Part shown: positions 12,744-26,710 of the stretch, one piece after another
Layout: every line of letters begins with the position of its first letter
Position numbering within the stretch: position 1 is the stretch's first letter
Assembly: GCF_019175385.1 (NCBI RefSeq)
Contig: NC_083345.1
Coordinates: 118,423,657-118,487,656 of the forward strand
Length of the DNA: 64,000 nt
Direction: 5' to 3'
Source: Lycium barbarum
Lineage: Eukaryota; Streptophyta; Magnoliopsida; Solanales; Solanaceae
Program-made: the position numbers and the translations under genes
The notes under the pieces: model-generated
The model's database searches: none
What the model saw: the letters and a program-made list of their open reading frames with translations, nothing else
What the model was told of the DNA's origin: nothing

Positions 12744-13068
12744 ATTCAAGTTTTTTTGCTGTAAAACATATTATGATGGTGTTTTCATCCTTTATGTTGT
12801 TGACTTTTTGATGACTAAAAGGCAATTGTTAGTATGAATACTCAATGTTCAGCTACTCTTTTAATGAATACATTCTGATTTTTACAATGTATTCATGTTT
12901 TGTTATATCTCATAGTTGTATTCAGAGTTGAATCATTTGTGTGTGATACAACATATGTTGGATACAGTGTTGTATCTCATAGTATGAATACATAATACAC
13001 AATTTTGATGGTTATTTGAATAAAATGAGGACACACACCTCGTAGTTAAGAAACTTTTGGACGTGCAT
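12744..13068. other. MULE interior downstream of the Ulp1-like gene
   Basis: Non-coding MULE sequence with scattered 'gtattca/gaataca' words. It leads into the 178-bp tandem repeat. Confidence 0.5.
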
Positions 13069-13245
13069 TTCATCGAATGAAGCAGCAATTATTTTGCATT
13101 CAAAGTAATATTCACACATAGTTGTATCCGTAATCAGCATATGTTGAATACACCCACACAAAATTGTATCTGCACTCAGTAATGTATTCACTTAAAGGTT
13201 GTATTCACACAAAATTATATTTGGGATTCAGAATATCTTGGATAC
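13069..13245. repeat. 178-bp tandem repeat of the MULE, left copy
   Basis: The first of three units of about 177-178 bp. Each ends in a TTGGATAC/CTGGATAC motif and contains AATCAGCATATGTTGAATAC and CACTCAGTAATGTAT. Solo LTR C inserted exactly after this unit, duplicating GATAC; the next two units are at 40050-40404. Confidence 0.8.
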
Positions 13246-13417
13246 TGTTGACACCCAATTTTGTCCCGCCTTTCTTCCGAGATAATTATTTGCGCTTCTA
13301 ATATTTTGATAACTTAAAAAACAATTATTTATATTTTATTACAATTTATCTTTTATTAATATCGTCGTTTTTTTTATCCAACTATAGTCATTGGCTATTA
13401 TCATTTTATTACCATTA

Positions 13418-13530
<113 letters not shown>

Positions 13531-16500
13531 ATTGTTATTTTCATTATATTGCCATCACTCAATATTATAATTGCCATGATCACTTTAACATTTCTATTTA
13601 TCATCTTACGCAAAAAAACGCATCGCACTTATTTTACTACTTACTTTTGGACTTTATAAACGTTATCGCGCAACTATTACGATATCTCGTAATAAATATA
13701 TTTTTATTATTTTAGCACGCGAGGGTCTTTCATCTTAATTTAGGAGTCCAAATAAATATAAGGGAAGAACGCATATTAAATAGACTTCATACTAGCCCAA
13801 TTCATACGAAATATGATCCTAATTTGGTCAATAATGGCCCAAAATGAGTAACCCATTCGGCCAAATAAATGACCCATTTGAACATTTCTTAAAATAGGTC
13901 CAAAATCAAAGCCCAAACTCAAAATAATAATCAGCCCAAAATAATAATCAGCCCAAAATAATAACCAGCCCACTACCCGACCTGTTAAGCTAAAAGTCAG
14001 CTAGGGTTACATTTCATCCCTTGAACCGCCACTCCTTCATCTACGTCTCTCTCTCTCTCTCGATAGCCATTCACAGGAAAGCTCCAAGAGCTCAACCAGA
14101 AAACTCAGTAAAGGTCTCGCCTTTGGGCAAGACCTGAAATATCTCGTGCTAAGCATGCTCTTCTGATTGAAAATCGAATCCGGATTGGTGAGTTCAAATC
14201 AAATTTTCTTTTATCATTTTTTTTTCCCGTTGCATAGAGCTTTAATTGCTTTTGTCTTCTTCTTTCTCTTTTCTGATTTGTGACTGGCAAATCTATACAA
14301 AAGAAATCTCTAATGTTCGAATTTTGGACTGAGTTCTTGACCAAGATAATTGAAATCCCGCCCAAAATCTTGGGACCCTAGCAAACCCTAGCTCGCAACT
14401 ATAAATATTACCCTTTAGCATTCATTTAGGATAGTTGAACAGCCAGGACTTCTCCCCCTAAAAACAACGAAAACAGCCGCATATCATTCGAAGTTACTAT
14501 TTTTTCACCTCAATGTTCGAAACCTTGGTTTAATCTGAGTGTGCCTATATTCGTCGTGTTTTGAGTGTGGATTTGGGGCCTAAAAGCTTCAGTTCACTGC
14601 ATTAGGAAGAGGTCAGTGCAATCCCTTTTTTTTTTTTAGTTTCGATTTGATTTCGGCTTGTATCTGTGAATCCTTGTTTGCATGTGTAAATGTTTTTAGT
14701 TTCGAGATGGTTCTCTGTTAATGTTGTATGCCCGCTGTCGTAGAATAGGAAGTTCGTTATTTTTTTATTATGGTTAGTGCCTATTCAATATACTTAGTGT
14801 TTTATTCGAAAATATGGCTTCAGACCTCTGATTCACTAATATATAAAAGCATGAGATTTTTTAGTCCAACTGCTCTCACGGACATGATTTTGCTGCTGTC
14901 CACATCAGAATATGGATTAATGCTTTCTCTTTGCATAATTTAGAATAGACATATTGTTCGTGAAAAACGTGTTCGGATGTGACAAATCTGCTATAGTGTT
15001 GGCTGTGTCTCCCAATTTCTGTCTAAACCTGGAAAAATTCAGTTCATTGTTCACTGTTTTTGCATATCCAACAAGTTGGTGTACAAGCTTCTTGAAAATA
15101 GTTTCTGATTGAGTTATTGGCTAACAGTAGTTGATTTTGGTTTTTGTCTAGTCAAAGTGCCTGTGATTGATTATTTGTTTTAGTAGCCACTAACTTGTAA
15201 CTCGTTGTTTTCCAGTTTCCTCTTAACCTGTCCTGTTATCTTTCTTTTTGTATTCCCCATATCATGTTGCCTTAAGCTGGTAATGAACAATATAAGGTAA
15301 ACTTGGGCTTTGGATAGTAGAATGGAATAGGACATTGTTATGTATTTAGCAAGTAAGTTCTATGTTTATGTGTGAATGAAACTTTGGTAAATTGTTTTCT
15401 ATTGTTGTCTTCAAACGAAGGAATTAGTTTTGGAAAAGATAAAAGGAATAAGTAGGAGCCCAGTATTGTTGAAAGAAAAAAATGAAGGAAAAGGATGTTA
15501 GTTGGTGTTTTACAAGATTAGTTGATCACTTGTTTTCAACTCTATAAATCTGTATAGTTTGTCCTTGCCTGTCCTATACTATTTATTAAATCAAATGAAC
15601 TTATTGTCATACCCCATTTTAACCGAGTTAAAGTAGAGTACAACATATTGGTGATTCCTATTTTTTTGTTTATTTTAAGGAGTTTATTAAAGTTGCGGAG
15701 TCGCCACCTAATCATTTATGGTGAATTAAGACACCTAAAGTTTATTAAAGTTATTTTACAGTTAACTCCGTTTTACAGTCTGCGAAACTTGAGATTCTAG
15801 GTAAGGGTTCAATTAGTCTAAAGGGAAGGTATTAGGCATCCTTTAAGACCCATTAACAATGGTTAACCGACCGGACTTATGTTAATTAATTAAGGCTAAA
15901 AATGTAGATGTAATATTTAAACATTTAAGAAAATATCTTATAAGTATTGTTAACGTTATAGATAGACATATGGTAATGCTATTTGAAATAGGACTTGTAG
16001 AAAAATAATAATTTGCATAAAAAGTTTAGTTAAAATAAACTAAAAGAAGCAGGACATATAATGTTTATATGTATTTGGAGAAAAGTGAGTTATGCCGACT
16101 CACAAATTAAAAGAGTTATTGTAAGATTAATGTTAAATAAATTTTAAAGGTCTCATAGAGAGACTAGTAGTTTAATGCATATTGTGCGAAGGTTGTTTCA
16201 AACAAATATGTATTTCAAGTGTTGGAAAGAAACTAAAGTGAAGAAATTATCCATAAAACTAGTTTATCTTTTATTTCTCCAAAATAAGCTAACGTTAGTG
16301 TAAAATTTGTGACGTTTTAAACTTCTAAGATAGTAAGAGTGAGTCATGGTTCCTTTTTGCTCAAAATATGTAGTCGCTATTTTGAAAATCAATTGAAATA
16401 ACAGTATAGGTATTATAAGTAGTTTTATCATAAAAAAAAATGGAGATGAAATTTATGGAATTAATCGTTGGTTCTCCTTAAATTAACTACCCATGACTTC

Positions 16501-18045
16501 TAAAACTATCCATACTAATTTCCTACAATTCAGCTAAGCTAAGGAAAAACAAAAATAAAAGGAAGTGTTAGTCAAACAATCAAATACACCAAGATGATAG
16601 AATGGCAGAAATAGAACGGAGTTCAAATGGGTTTGTCCCATTTTGGGATGTTGCTGCATGCTGTTGTTGCTATGGGTTTCAGCTTCACCACCGTCGTATT
16701 AGATTTCGTTTACGCACAAAAAGAATGCTGGATTAAGCCATGCCCAGTAGGCAATAGATGAAGATTGTGTGAGCAATGCAGGTTGTGGCCTCGAGTCCTA
16801 ATAGAGGGACTCCTTGCGGCTCCATACACCATGTGAACAAAGAAAATAAAACAAGGAAAGCATTAGAGAAGCAATCTGATTGTCAAACACGAAAAAGAAA
16901 AATGTAAACTAAAGCAAATTAGGACTGATATGAGTCTTCAACTACCACACATATGTACTGACAATACATGCGAATATAAGGAAGAGCAAACTGAGCGTCA
17001 TTTAACAGAACTCAACGGATTTCAGACTTAACGACAGATTGAATATACTATGAAAACAGGACTCAGCAGATTCCAAACCAAACGACAGATTGAAGACATT
17101 ATGAAAACAGCATCTTATAGACAGGCTGAAGCTCTAACTGAAAGCAAATTCAGGCCACACAAGAAGGCTACTACCATGTTCATTCATACATCAAAAGAAA
17201 AAGAGATAAGGAATTAGTGTTCTAAACAGCGGACTGAACTGACTTAATCAAACGTATACTAAGTCACAACGAAAATAAACAAATTCATTTACATATGAAG
17301 AACAGAGCCTACACATGAATTTTTATGCGAATGCAGTGTTTTTTAGATTTGACCACAAAGACAGACAACCAGTTAAATAACATGCGCCAGTCAAAGCATA
17401 AACATTACGCTAAACCGATAATAAGATTAACTATACTAAGCACGATCACTAGATTAAACAAAAGAAAAGAAAGAAAAGCCTAGATACTGTGCACATAACT
17501 AAACTAATCTAAAAAAATGGATATGATAAACAGAATTGAACAAACAGAGCACAAAAGCACACAGCAGTCCAAAACATGCTCAAAATCAGTCTACTACTCT
17601 TTCAACGTGGACAACATTTGTATATATTTATCATAACCAACAACAGCAAACTGGACATGGCAGCGGGATCGTTCTTTTTTTTTTTTTACCAGCAAGACCA
17701 ACCAACAATCTCAGTTTTATTTAACCGTGAACATGTAGTATGCTGTATGCACATAAGAGTAATTCAAGATCTCGCAAACATGATTTTCGGAGTAGAGTAA
17801 TCTCAGTCATAGTTCAATAAGAATTTGTAGGCATGTTTTACGGAAATAGAGTCATATATCACACTTCGTCGCAGCATTCAAATAAGAGCAAGACAAACAA
17901 TGAAAAGCCTTTAAATATTATTTCTAGTATTAAAGGAACACATAATCTTATTGGACAGAGACAACTATGATACAAGTTCAAATTTATACCACAACTACAA
18001 CTAAAGAGGGTAACACACAAATCTGCTTTAACTTATTTCAGCTAA

Positions 18046-21000
18046 TGTCACACCCCATTTTAACCCGGGTTAAAGTTAAATTAGAAGTACGACATATTAG
18101 AGATTCCTATTTTTATTTGTTATTAAAGAGTCGCCACCTAATTATTTACGGTGAATTAGGACACCTAAAGTTTATTAAAGTTATGTTTAAAGTTAACTCT
18201 GTTTAAGGTCTGCGAAACTTAAGATTCTAGGTAAGGGTTCAACTAGTCTAAAGGGAAGGTATTAGGCATCCTTTAAGACCCATTAATAATGGTTAACCGA
18301 CCGGACTTATAATTAATTAGGCTAAGTGTAAATATAGTATTATAGGAAAAAGAAAGTAGCTTTGCAAGTATGACTAAAGTTATGGATGGACATGTAAGGA
18401 TACTATTAAAATAGAATTTGTAGAAAATAATAATTTGTATAAAAGAGTACTTTAATGCTATTTTGAAATATGACTTATAAATGTTGTTAAAATTTTAAAT
18501 GAAAGTATAATAGTGTTGTTTAAAATAATATTTATAGAAAACATAATAATTTGCGTAAAGAGTTTCTAAATGTTAATTGAGACTCAAAATATTGCTAAGG
18601 CCTTAAATGAGAAATATAATAATGTTATTCGAAAAAAATAAGATTTGTAGAAAGTAGGATAATTTGCCTATGAATAATAGCCTTTAAAAAATGATTTGAC
18701 AAATGTGATCTTTAGATAAAATGATGTTATATGAATATGAAAGCATAAGAATACCTAGACTTACATTCTTAAATATGATGAAGAGGCCATGAATTTCTTT
18801 CTTTTTTTTTTATTACTCTTTATTTAATCAATTTCGGCCAAAAAACATATATAATCAAGTAAATCTTGAAAAATGCTTGTAAAATACAATTGGATTCATA
18901 TTTTGTGTGTTAGTGATATTTTCAAATTCCTAGGATGGTAATAATGAGAAATGATTCCTTTAACCTGAAAATCCATTACTCAAATAAATGTTATAGATAC
19001 TATAAATAGTTTTTTTTTAAAATAGAAGTGAATGTAATTTGTGAAATTAACTACCCATTACTAAACTAAACCCCTTAATGCTACTAAGGTTCATTCTAGC
19101 TAAGGAAAGACAAAATAAGAAAAAGTGTTAGTCACGTAATTACAAATTACATGCACAAAGAAAATAAAATAAAGACGTAAAAAATGATTTAAATGGGCTC
19201 AGCCCATTTTAAGATTGATGTTGTTCGCTGCCTCTATTATGGGCCTCAGCCCAGAATATGTTTTTTTTTGTTTCTCGGCTGCGGATAGAGCTGACTCGAG
19301 GAGTATTTTTGTTGGGCTTTTAGCCCAACACCGAATGCGGAGGAGGACGAGTCCGAGGAACTCGTGTTCGATAGCCATGCATAAAAAATGAAAAGAAAAG
19401 GATTAGTATATGATTAATAAATAAGACTAAGCATGTAAAATATACACTCAAAACAAATTGGTAGATTATACATATACTGTGTATATTTAAATATATCCCA
19501 TGTATATGCATTCATAAGGATGTATAGAAGGTTAATATCATTTGCATCCGTTTTTCCGATGTTGCACAAATTGGCTAAAAGTTGCAACCACAATGTAATT
19601 ACTTTTTGTATTATGAATGCATATAACTTTGAATTGTTTTTGTATGTTTAGACATGTAATAACATAGATGAAGTTCATGCGTTGTCTACTCTAAAAAAAC
19701 ATACTTTTTACTCTTTTTCCAAAGCAAAACAATCTAAGGAAAAATCACGTGAGCATGTTGGAAGAAATAAAGAGTATATATATATTATATATATAACTAA
19801 TCAAAAGCATCCTATCATCAACATTAGCATTTGCAGCTTTTATCTCTGCATGCCACTATCATCCAATTACTTAAAGACAAAATCCCAAAATTTGGAATTA
19901 GGTAGGCAAAAAAGAATGTTGGTTTTATTTTAATTTCATTTTTTCTATTCCCAAAGTAAAGCTATATAGCTAGAAATACTGGGAGAATGTTAGGGAGACT
20001 TTATAAATTGTATTTTTTGTATAAGTGAGGAATCATGGACTCCAGTTACAAATGACAAAACAGATTACATTCTTAGTTTTAAACTTATTTGCCAAATGAG
20101 ATCCAAATAGATACATGTTCTGAATTTATGGACTTAAAAAAAGACACACTCTTTTTTTTATCCTCTTAGCATACTCTTCAGTAGCCAACTCAAAAGAAAG
20201 AAAAATAAGCCAAAAGATCCTGCTAAAAATTAAATAGCATTCAAAGTAAACAAATATCCTAACATCTTAAACATATGAGAAACTTTAAAAGGAAATAATA
20301 CTCTAGTCAAACCAGGTTAATACTATGATTAATACACGAATGCAAACAGCAAGCAGAATGAAATGATAAACAGGAATACAAATTTTTAACTTAAAATGAA
20401 CTGAAGCTAAATCGATCTACGCGAAACTAAAAATACCTAGAACTAAAATACTAAGATGAGAGGGAAAATTACCTTTTTATGGTGCAGTGAATGGGGTCGT
20501 CGGCGTCGAATCTACGCTCGATCTTAAAGTAACGAGCCGAAAGAGCAACACGACTTAATTTTCAAATGGGTGTTCCCAAGTATAGCGATTGAAATATGTA
20601 AAAAAATAATTAGGAACGTTTAAAGTGGCTGCCAAAGAATTGAAATAGAACAGAGTTCGAACGAATTCCAGATTTAGAGTAGTGATTAAAGATAAAAAAA
20701 TGTTGAATGTCGTCCCCCCGAAAACCTTCAAGACCAACCTCTTTATAAGGTTTAGATTCGGGTTTAGGAAATGAGGTAGGGAGCGTGTGGGAGCAGATGG
20801 TGAGTGGAAGGAGCAGAGGACAAGGAAAGGTGGAGGGAGCGTGAGAGTGAAGGGAGAAAGGGGTGTGCAGCTGTGAGGGATGGAGAGAAGGAGAAGATGA
20901 CAAAGAAGAGGGAAAAGAAAGAGAAAGAGGATTGTCGTTTGAATTGGGAAGAATGAGCAATTTAGGGAAAATGAAGTCAAAAAGGAGGAAACATGTGGAG

Positions 21001-21621
21001 CCCCAAAAAGAAAAGAAGGAAGAAATTAAGATGAAAAGTTACGTGTGAAACCCCAAAAAAGGGAAAAGGAGAAAGAAATCAGATGGAAACTTTGAGAAGG
21101 ATTTTTAAATTTTTTATTTTATTTTTATGGAATAGGGAAAAAAGGTAAATAGAATTATCAAGAATTTGTCCCTTGTAAAATAATATTTTGACGAAATAAA
21201 AATTATAGCGCGTCGTTTTAAAATACGAGCTTCAAAATGAGTCCAATATTGATATACTTCCGAGCAATTGTTTATGAGGTGAAAATTGCTGATCCTTTCT
21301 CCTCTATTTAATTATTCTTGGGCTTCTAATTTAATGCAACATATACTATGTAAAGACAATTATTAATTAATATGTAGAAAAAAATAAAGATTTTATAAAG
21401 TATTGTCTTGTAATTAATTTAACAATTCCAAACCCAAAAAATGAAACGATGATGGACATTTAAAATTTGCGATAAAGTAATGCTCGCGATGTTGAAAATA
21501 TTAGTAGCAATAATAATAAATAAGAAAGAAAAAAAATAGTGAAAATAAAGTATTTAGCTTGTCAGTAAATTTAGAAACCCGGGTAAATTAAATAAAAGAG
21601 GGACAAAATTGGGTGTCAACA
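18046..21621 (-). repeat. 3' LTR of element E
   Basis: 3576 bp. It starts (minus strand) TGTTGACACCCAATTTTGTC at 21621 and ends GGGGTGTGACA at 18046. The likely core promoter is TTATAA near 20743-20748, downstream (on the minus strand) of a pyrimidine-rich tract (20780-21060). It contains a PBS-like word (minus strand TGGCGACTCT, 18127-18136). Confidence 0.93.
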
Positions 21622-21635
21622 GATGCCCCTCTTCG
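21622..21635 (-). promoter_or_regulatory. Polypurine tract of element E
   Basis: On the minus strand CGAAGAGGGGCATC directly precedes the TGTTGACACC start of the 3' LTR. This is the position and composition expected of the primer for plus-strand DNA synthesis. Confidence 0.75.
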
Positions 21636-22645
21636 AACGGAGATGATGTAAGAATCTTCGGGCGAAGAAGTTGACGTAGTAGCCAATTTTGTTTGGACCG
21701 ACGAATATGAATTTACAAGAAAGTACGGTTTAGGGAAATTGATGGAAAATATTATGAGGACCGAAGGACTTATGGAAAATTATGGTCGAATCCCAATTTC
21801 GAGTTGCCTACATATCTCGGGCTGTACGAGAATCATGCCATGTGTAGTTCGAAGGTTTTTGTGGATTCATAATCTAGCGGGGGGTTGTAGACAGGTGACG
21901 AGAACGTTCAAGAATAGAACATATGCTTATAGCCTTCTAATTATAATGTGGCGAGCAACACACCTTTAAGTAGGACTCTACTACGCACCATATAAATTCT
22001 TCAAAGATGCCCCAGTGTTGAGTTATGGAGACACTGGGGTGTAGAAAGGAATATGAGATTGTGAAAAGAGTAGATTTAGTAGAGTTTTAGCGGTGGATGT
22101 GAAAGAGAATTTTAACCTACATATCACGTGTTTGTGGACATAGGCGGAATTGAGTTCGGGAGTAGATTCGTGACCTTTGCTTGTGAGTTTGGTATTCCTC
22201 TTTAGCAAATTTGCCCCAGTTCACTGCGTAAGATAAAGTTCCACGTTGTGCTGTGTCCCTGTAGGTTGTATTTTCTGCCAAAACTGGAATTCATGTCAAA
22301 ATTAGTAATAAAGTTAAAAAATGTAAAACTATAAAGAGTGTAAATGATAGTAAATATGATTGGGGGAATGAAAAATGAAGCCGTGTGGCCAATGTTCTCT
22401 CTGGTTGTCTTCAGGGACTTGAATGAATGTGTGATGCGTATGCTGAGGATGTAATAAGGTCTCTAGTTGCGGTTGGAGATGATAGTAGTAAGGCCTCCGG
22501 CTGTCTTCCAGGACTCGATGATGTCTGCGAAATTTAAGGTAAATTCGTTAAAGTAGGTAAAGTAGATGATGAAATAAAGAAATAAAGTAAGGAGTAAAGC
22601 AAGTGTATAGCCGCTTGGCTTATGCAGATGAGGCCGTGTAGCCAT

Positions 22646-22737
22646 GCGATGTCTCCGGGGACTTGATGCTATGTCTCCGGTTGTTTTCGGTGACTTGATG
22701 TTATGTCTCCGGTTGTTTTCGGTGACTTGATGCTATG
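22646..22737. repeat. 32-bp tandem array in element E, part split off by solo LTR D
   Basis: Three units of the same 32-bp repeat as 26051-26710. Solo LTR D inserted between them, duplicating CTATG, the last five bases of a unit. Confidence 0.9.
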
Positions 22738-25700
22738 TGTCACGACCCGTCTAGGGGCCGTGACGAGTACCCGATACTTGTACCGAGCACCCCTTGTCTA
22801 TCGTTTTACCTTTACCTCTTAGCAAGCCATGTAAACAGAGCCATTTTTTTTTTTGAACATTAACATTAGCGGCGTCATTCTGAACATAGACTAATAAACT
22901 TCGTTATCACTTATACATCAACATTAGCATGCCAAAACACCATATACCTAACTATACTTAACTGATTGTACATATCTGTCTACGAGCCTCTAGACGTAGT
23001 ACACTTATACATAGAAAGGGCTGAGTACTGCCATGCCCGAATATATATACACAAAATAGTACCAAGGAAGTGAGGCTCCGGAATAACTGGAGCACTGTCA
23101 ACACTGCTGGTAGAGCTTCTAAGGATCAAATCCGCCTGTCTGCTGACCTGCGCGGCATGAAACGCAGCGTCCACAAGAAGGGACGTCAGTACGAATAGTG
23201 TACCGAGTATGTAAGGCATGAATAGTAATATACAGAAAATATGAATCATGTACAATGACATAAGAGAGTTACAACACATGTCCTGGGATAGAAACATAAC
23301 CTGTATATATATATACCCTTGGCAGGTTCTATGCGTACTTAGCTTTCCTTTAAGAATCTTTCCTTGTTCATATACATATACATATAAAATAGGACATCTC
23401 ATATTGCCGAGGCGTTGGCAGCCGATCCATTTAACCATAAATATACACATCCCGCGTCCGGGCATCCCGCGTCCGGGACGATATCATATCATGTAATGCC
23501 AACTGATCAGGTGGATATGCGTTCATAACGCTCTGCCCTTACCTCCATTTCCCCCGTATACATATGCATATATCATGTACATATATCAACGTCTATAGCT
23601 CTCTAGCTCTTTTATCATATACATATACGTGTGTCATGTAGGTACATCAGCGTCTATAGCGCTCTGGTGCTTTTATCATATACATATACGTGTATCATGT
23701 GCATGTATCAGCGTCTATAGCGCTCTAGCTCTTTCGTCATGTGCATGTTTTAAAAATATATACACATGTCTTACATACATTTACATGTCTTATATGCATT
23801 TACGTATCCTATATACATATGTCTCATAGGCACGCAGGAAAGCCCAAAGAAGCATCATGTAGTCATCGGAGTGACGTAAAGTCGGTAACCTCCGATTACA
23901 TTATAGAATGCTCGTGATCGCTTTGTCTCACCTTGAAGGAACGAGTATTTTAAGGTGAGACTATCAACGGGGAATAATATTAAAGTAAACGTAGAATGAA
24001 ATCAGGGCATCATAGATGACAGTTCATAGACTTTGAAATCTTTTAGAAAATAAAGTCATAGCTAGGAAATATAAATAATATTCAAAAATTAGTTTATCAT
24101 TTTCATGTTTACATAAGATTCTTAGCTTAGTCATCTTAGTCATAGAGTCGTTCCGGTAGTACGTATCATAGGCATATTCTCTTAGCTAACATCATTGTTA
24201 TCATTATCATCATGGAAGTGCCCTCGTTAGAGGAGTCATAGTATTTATCATTTGGTAACGAAATCGGGATCAAAGGTTCCCTTTGGATTCACTTCAAGTA
24301 AGTCAAGCAAGACTGTAAGGAAAAATCCGAGAGTAGCGGGCCCACCTCGGGCCGGATGGGGTGACGTATATGATTTACATATATTACGTGTCATGTCATT
24401 ACTTGTGAGGGTCCTAGGGTAATCGGGTCCCACTTATGCAAGTTCTAGGGGTTTAAGAGGTCTTTCCATCATTTGCACACTTTCTAGTTCAATTCTATTG
24501 AACAAAAAGTGGAAAACTTTAGGTGCGGATTCCGGGGAACCAAGTTGTCCCCGAGGCTCGTACCCAACTTATTTCAACTAAGACATGCCATAGAAAGAAG
24601 GGTGAAGCCTTACATACCTCTTTCCGCTTCTTTTGCTATTCCGAATTCACGTTGCAATCTCGTCAAAATCTGCAAATTGGTCACATTTACCCAAACTTTC
24701 ATTAGGGTACTTAGAGTTAGAATCTTAAGGAACCACTTGGCTACCGAAATTTCGGCAGCACTTCCTCTGTAAATATACCATCCTCAACATTCAACATAGC
24801 CAAATTCTCATCAATCACAATCCGGGAATTCAAACCCGGCCAAACTATTAACATAATTCAACAATCACACTAAAAATTTCCATATTCAATACATTATAAC
24901 AACTTAATCAACTTACTACTTCTTTCAAAACCTTCCAACTCCAATGAAAACAATAACAACCTTATAATATATATTCCAACAACACCATACTAATATCATT
25001 ATCTTCCATACATGTAAGAACATAATATTCAATTTACATAATCGTCCAAGACAAGCCTCCAACTACTAATACTTCACTAAGCTCATTAGGCTTTTGTTTG
25101 CAATATAAAATCCACAACACAACAACCAACATACTAAATAAAACTTGCTCACCATGCATTCATGATTCACCAAATATACACGGCTATACATGTGATATAC
25201 AACTCACCGCCACACAACTATATTCTTGCTATTCATGAATTTCACTCACTTTTGCACACTACAACATGCAAAAATATCCATAACATGTAAAGAATAAGTT
25301 CTTACCTTCTTCCTTGATCTTTCACTTAGCTAAGTCTTGCAACTTGCTAGAATATGAATTTTTCTTGCTCCAAAGACCACTCCACCTTGCTAGGAATCCT
25401 TTAATTGGTAGAAAATAATTTTTGAAGAAATTTTTGTCAATTTTCTTGTCAATTTTTGCACTTGGCCGAAATGGCCTTGGAGATTTCTCCTTCTTTCCTT
25501 TTTCTCAAGTGTTCTTGAAGTTTCTAATGAGATATGACTCATTAATTGATCCTTTATATTAATTATCACATGGATAATTAATAAAATCATGGGCTTGGGC
25601 CATGTTGGCCGGCCATCCCTCACAAATTTGGGCCTTATTATTATTTTTTGATTTTTTTGGGCCAACCCGGTTGGTCCCGAGTTGGGCCTAGCCCACTGAC

Positions 25701-26050
25701 CTTTCGACCTTAAAACGTTCATATCAACTTGTACCGAAGTCACCTGGGCACCCACGACCTATGGTTGGAAAGCTAATTCAATTATCTACAACTTCTATAT
25801 CTTGATACTTTTCCAAATTCCAAACTTATAATACCGTTTTTGCCCCTTGAAGTCAGATCACCCGAAAACGTTTTCTTAAAAATATTCGTTTGGAGGACTT
25901 CCACTTTGATTTGGCCCAAGGGTCCTTCTTGAGTTGTGTTTAACTTCTCATATGTGATTCATATGAATTTTCAGATGTCCCAAAAAAAATCTCGATGTGT
26001 GGGTCCCACCTCAGCAATTAATCTGACGTTCAAAAATACGGGATATAACA
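22738..26050 (-). mobile_element. Solo LTR D, inserted in the 32-bp array of element E
   Basis: 3313 bp. On the minus strand it starts TGTTATATCCCGTATTTTTG and ends GGGTCGTGACA, with the perfect TSD CTATG at 22733-22737 and 26051-26055. It belongs to a family different from LTRs A, B, C and E; probably Ty3/gypsy by length, but no internal domain is left to prove that. It contains a 61-bp tandem repeat (23590-23750) and a CCCGCGTCCGGG double motif near 23449-23478. As it lies inside the young element E, it is the most recent datable insertion in the nest. Confidence 0.86.
23590..23750. repeat. 61-bp tandem repeat in solo LTR D
   Basis: Three copies of a unit with CGTCTATAGCGCTCTAGCTC and ATACATATACGTGT. 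Landmarks CGTCTATAG are at 23590, 23651 and 23712. Confidence 0.85.
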
Positions 26051-26710
26051 CTATGTCTCCGGTTGTTTTCGGGGACTTGATGCTATGTCTCCGGTTGTCT
26101 TCGGGGACTTGATGCTATGTCTCCGGTTGTCTTCGGGGACTTGATGCTGTGTCTCCGGTTATCTTCGGGGACTTGATGTTGTGTCTCCGGTTGTCTTCGG
26201 GGACTTGATGCTGTGTCTCCGGTTGTCTTCGGGGACTTGATGCTATGTCTCCGGTTGTCTTCGGGACTTGATGATATGTCTCCAGTTGTCTTCGGGGACT
26301 TGATGTTGTGTCTCCAGTTGTCTTCGGGGACTTGATGCTGTGTCTCCGGTTGTCTTCGGGGACTTGATGCTGTGTCTCCGGTTGTCTTCGGGGACTTGAT
26401 GATATTCCTGTAAAGTTCAAGGTAAATCGTTAGAGTTGATGATGTGTAGCCGTCTGGCTTATGCATATGGGGCAGTATAGCCGAGTGATGCCCGGTTGTC
26501 TTCGGGACTTAATGATCTATCTCTGGTTGTCTTCAGAGATTTGATGATGCGTCTCCGGTTGTCTTCGGGGACTTGATGATACATCTCCGGTTGTCTTCAG
26601 AGATTTGATGACGTGTCTCCGATTGTCTTCGGGGACTTGATGATACTTCTCCGGTTGTCTTCAGAGATTTGATGATGTGTCTCTGGTTGTCTTCGGGGAC
26701 TTGATAATAA
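26051..26710. repeat. 32-bp tandem array in element E, main part
   Basis: About 17 copies of a 32-bp unit (TCTCCGGTTGTCTTCGGGGA followed by CTTGATGCTATG), the first eleven closely matching and the rest alternating with 'tcagagatttgatga' variants. Longer spacers with 'tagccgtttggcttatg' recur at about 26405-26490, 26714-26812 and 22550-22640, giving a higher-order repeat. A 32-bp unit is not a multiple of three, so the open frames across it are by-products. Confidence 0.92.

Noticed and set aside
20555..20980. ORF duplicated at 33663-34160 on the minus strand
   Set aside because: Pyrimidine-tract translation inside the two LTRs of element E; the 46-bp duplication in one LTR shifts the frame, so no protein is conserved.
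22738..26050. Possible CRISPR-like or pol-containing region within element E
   Set aside because: It is a solo LTR with TSD CTATG; its short repeats are tandem without unique spacers, and no RT or integrase motif is readable.
26083..26466. Repetitive 127-codon and 101-codon ORFs (SPRRQPETQHQVPED type)
   Set aside because: By-product of the 32-bp tandem array, open in more than one frame; the unit is not a multiple of three.
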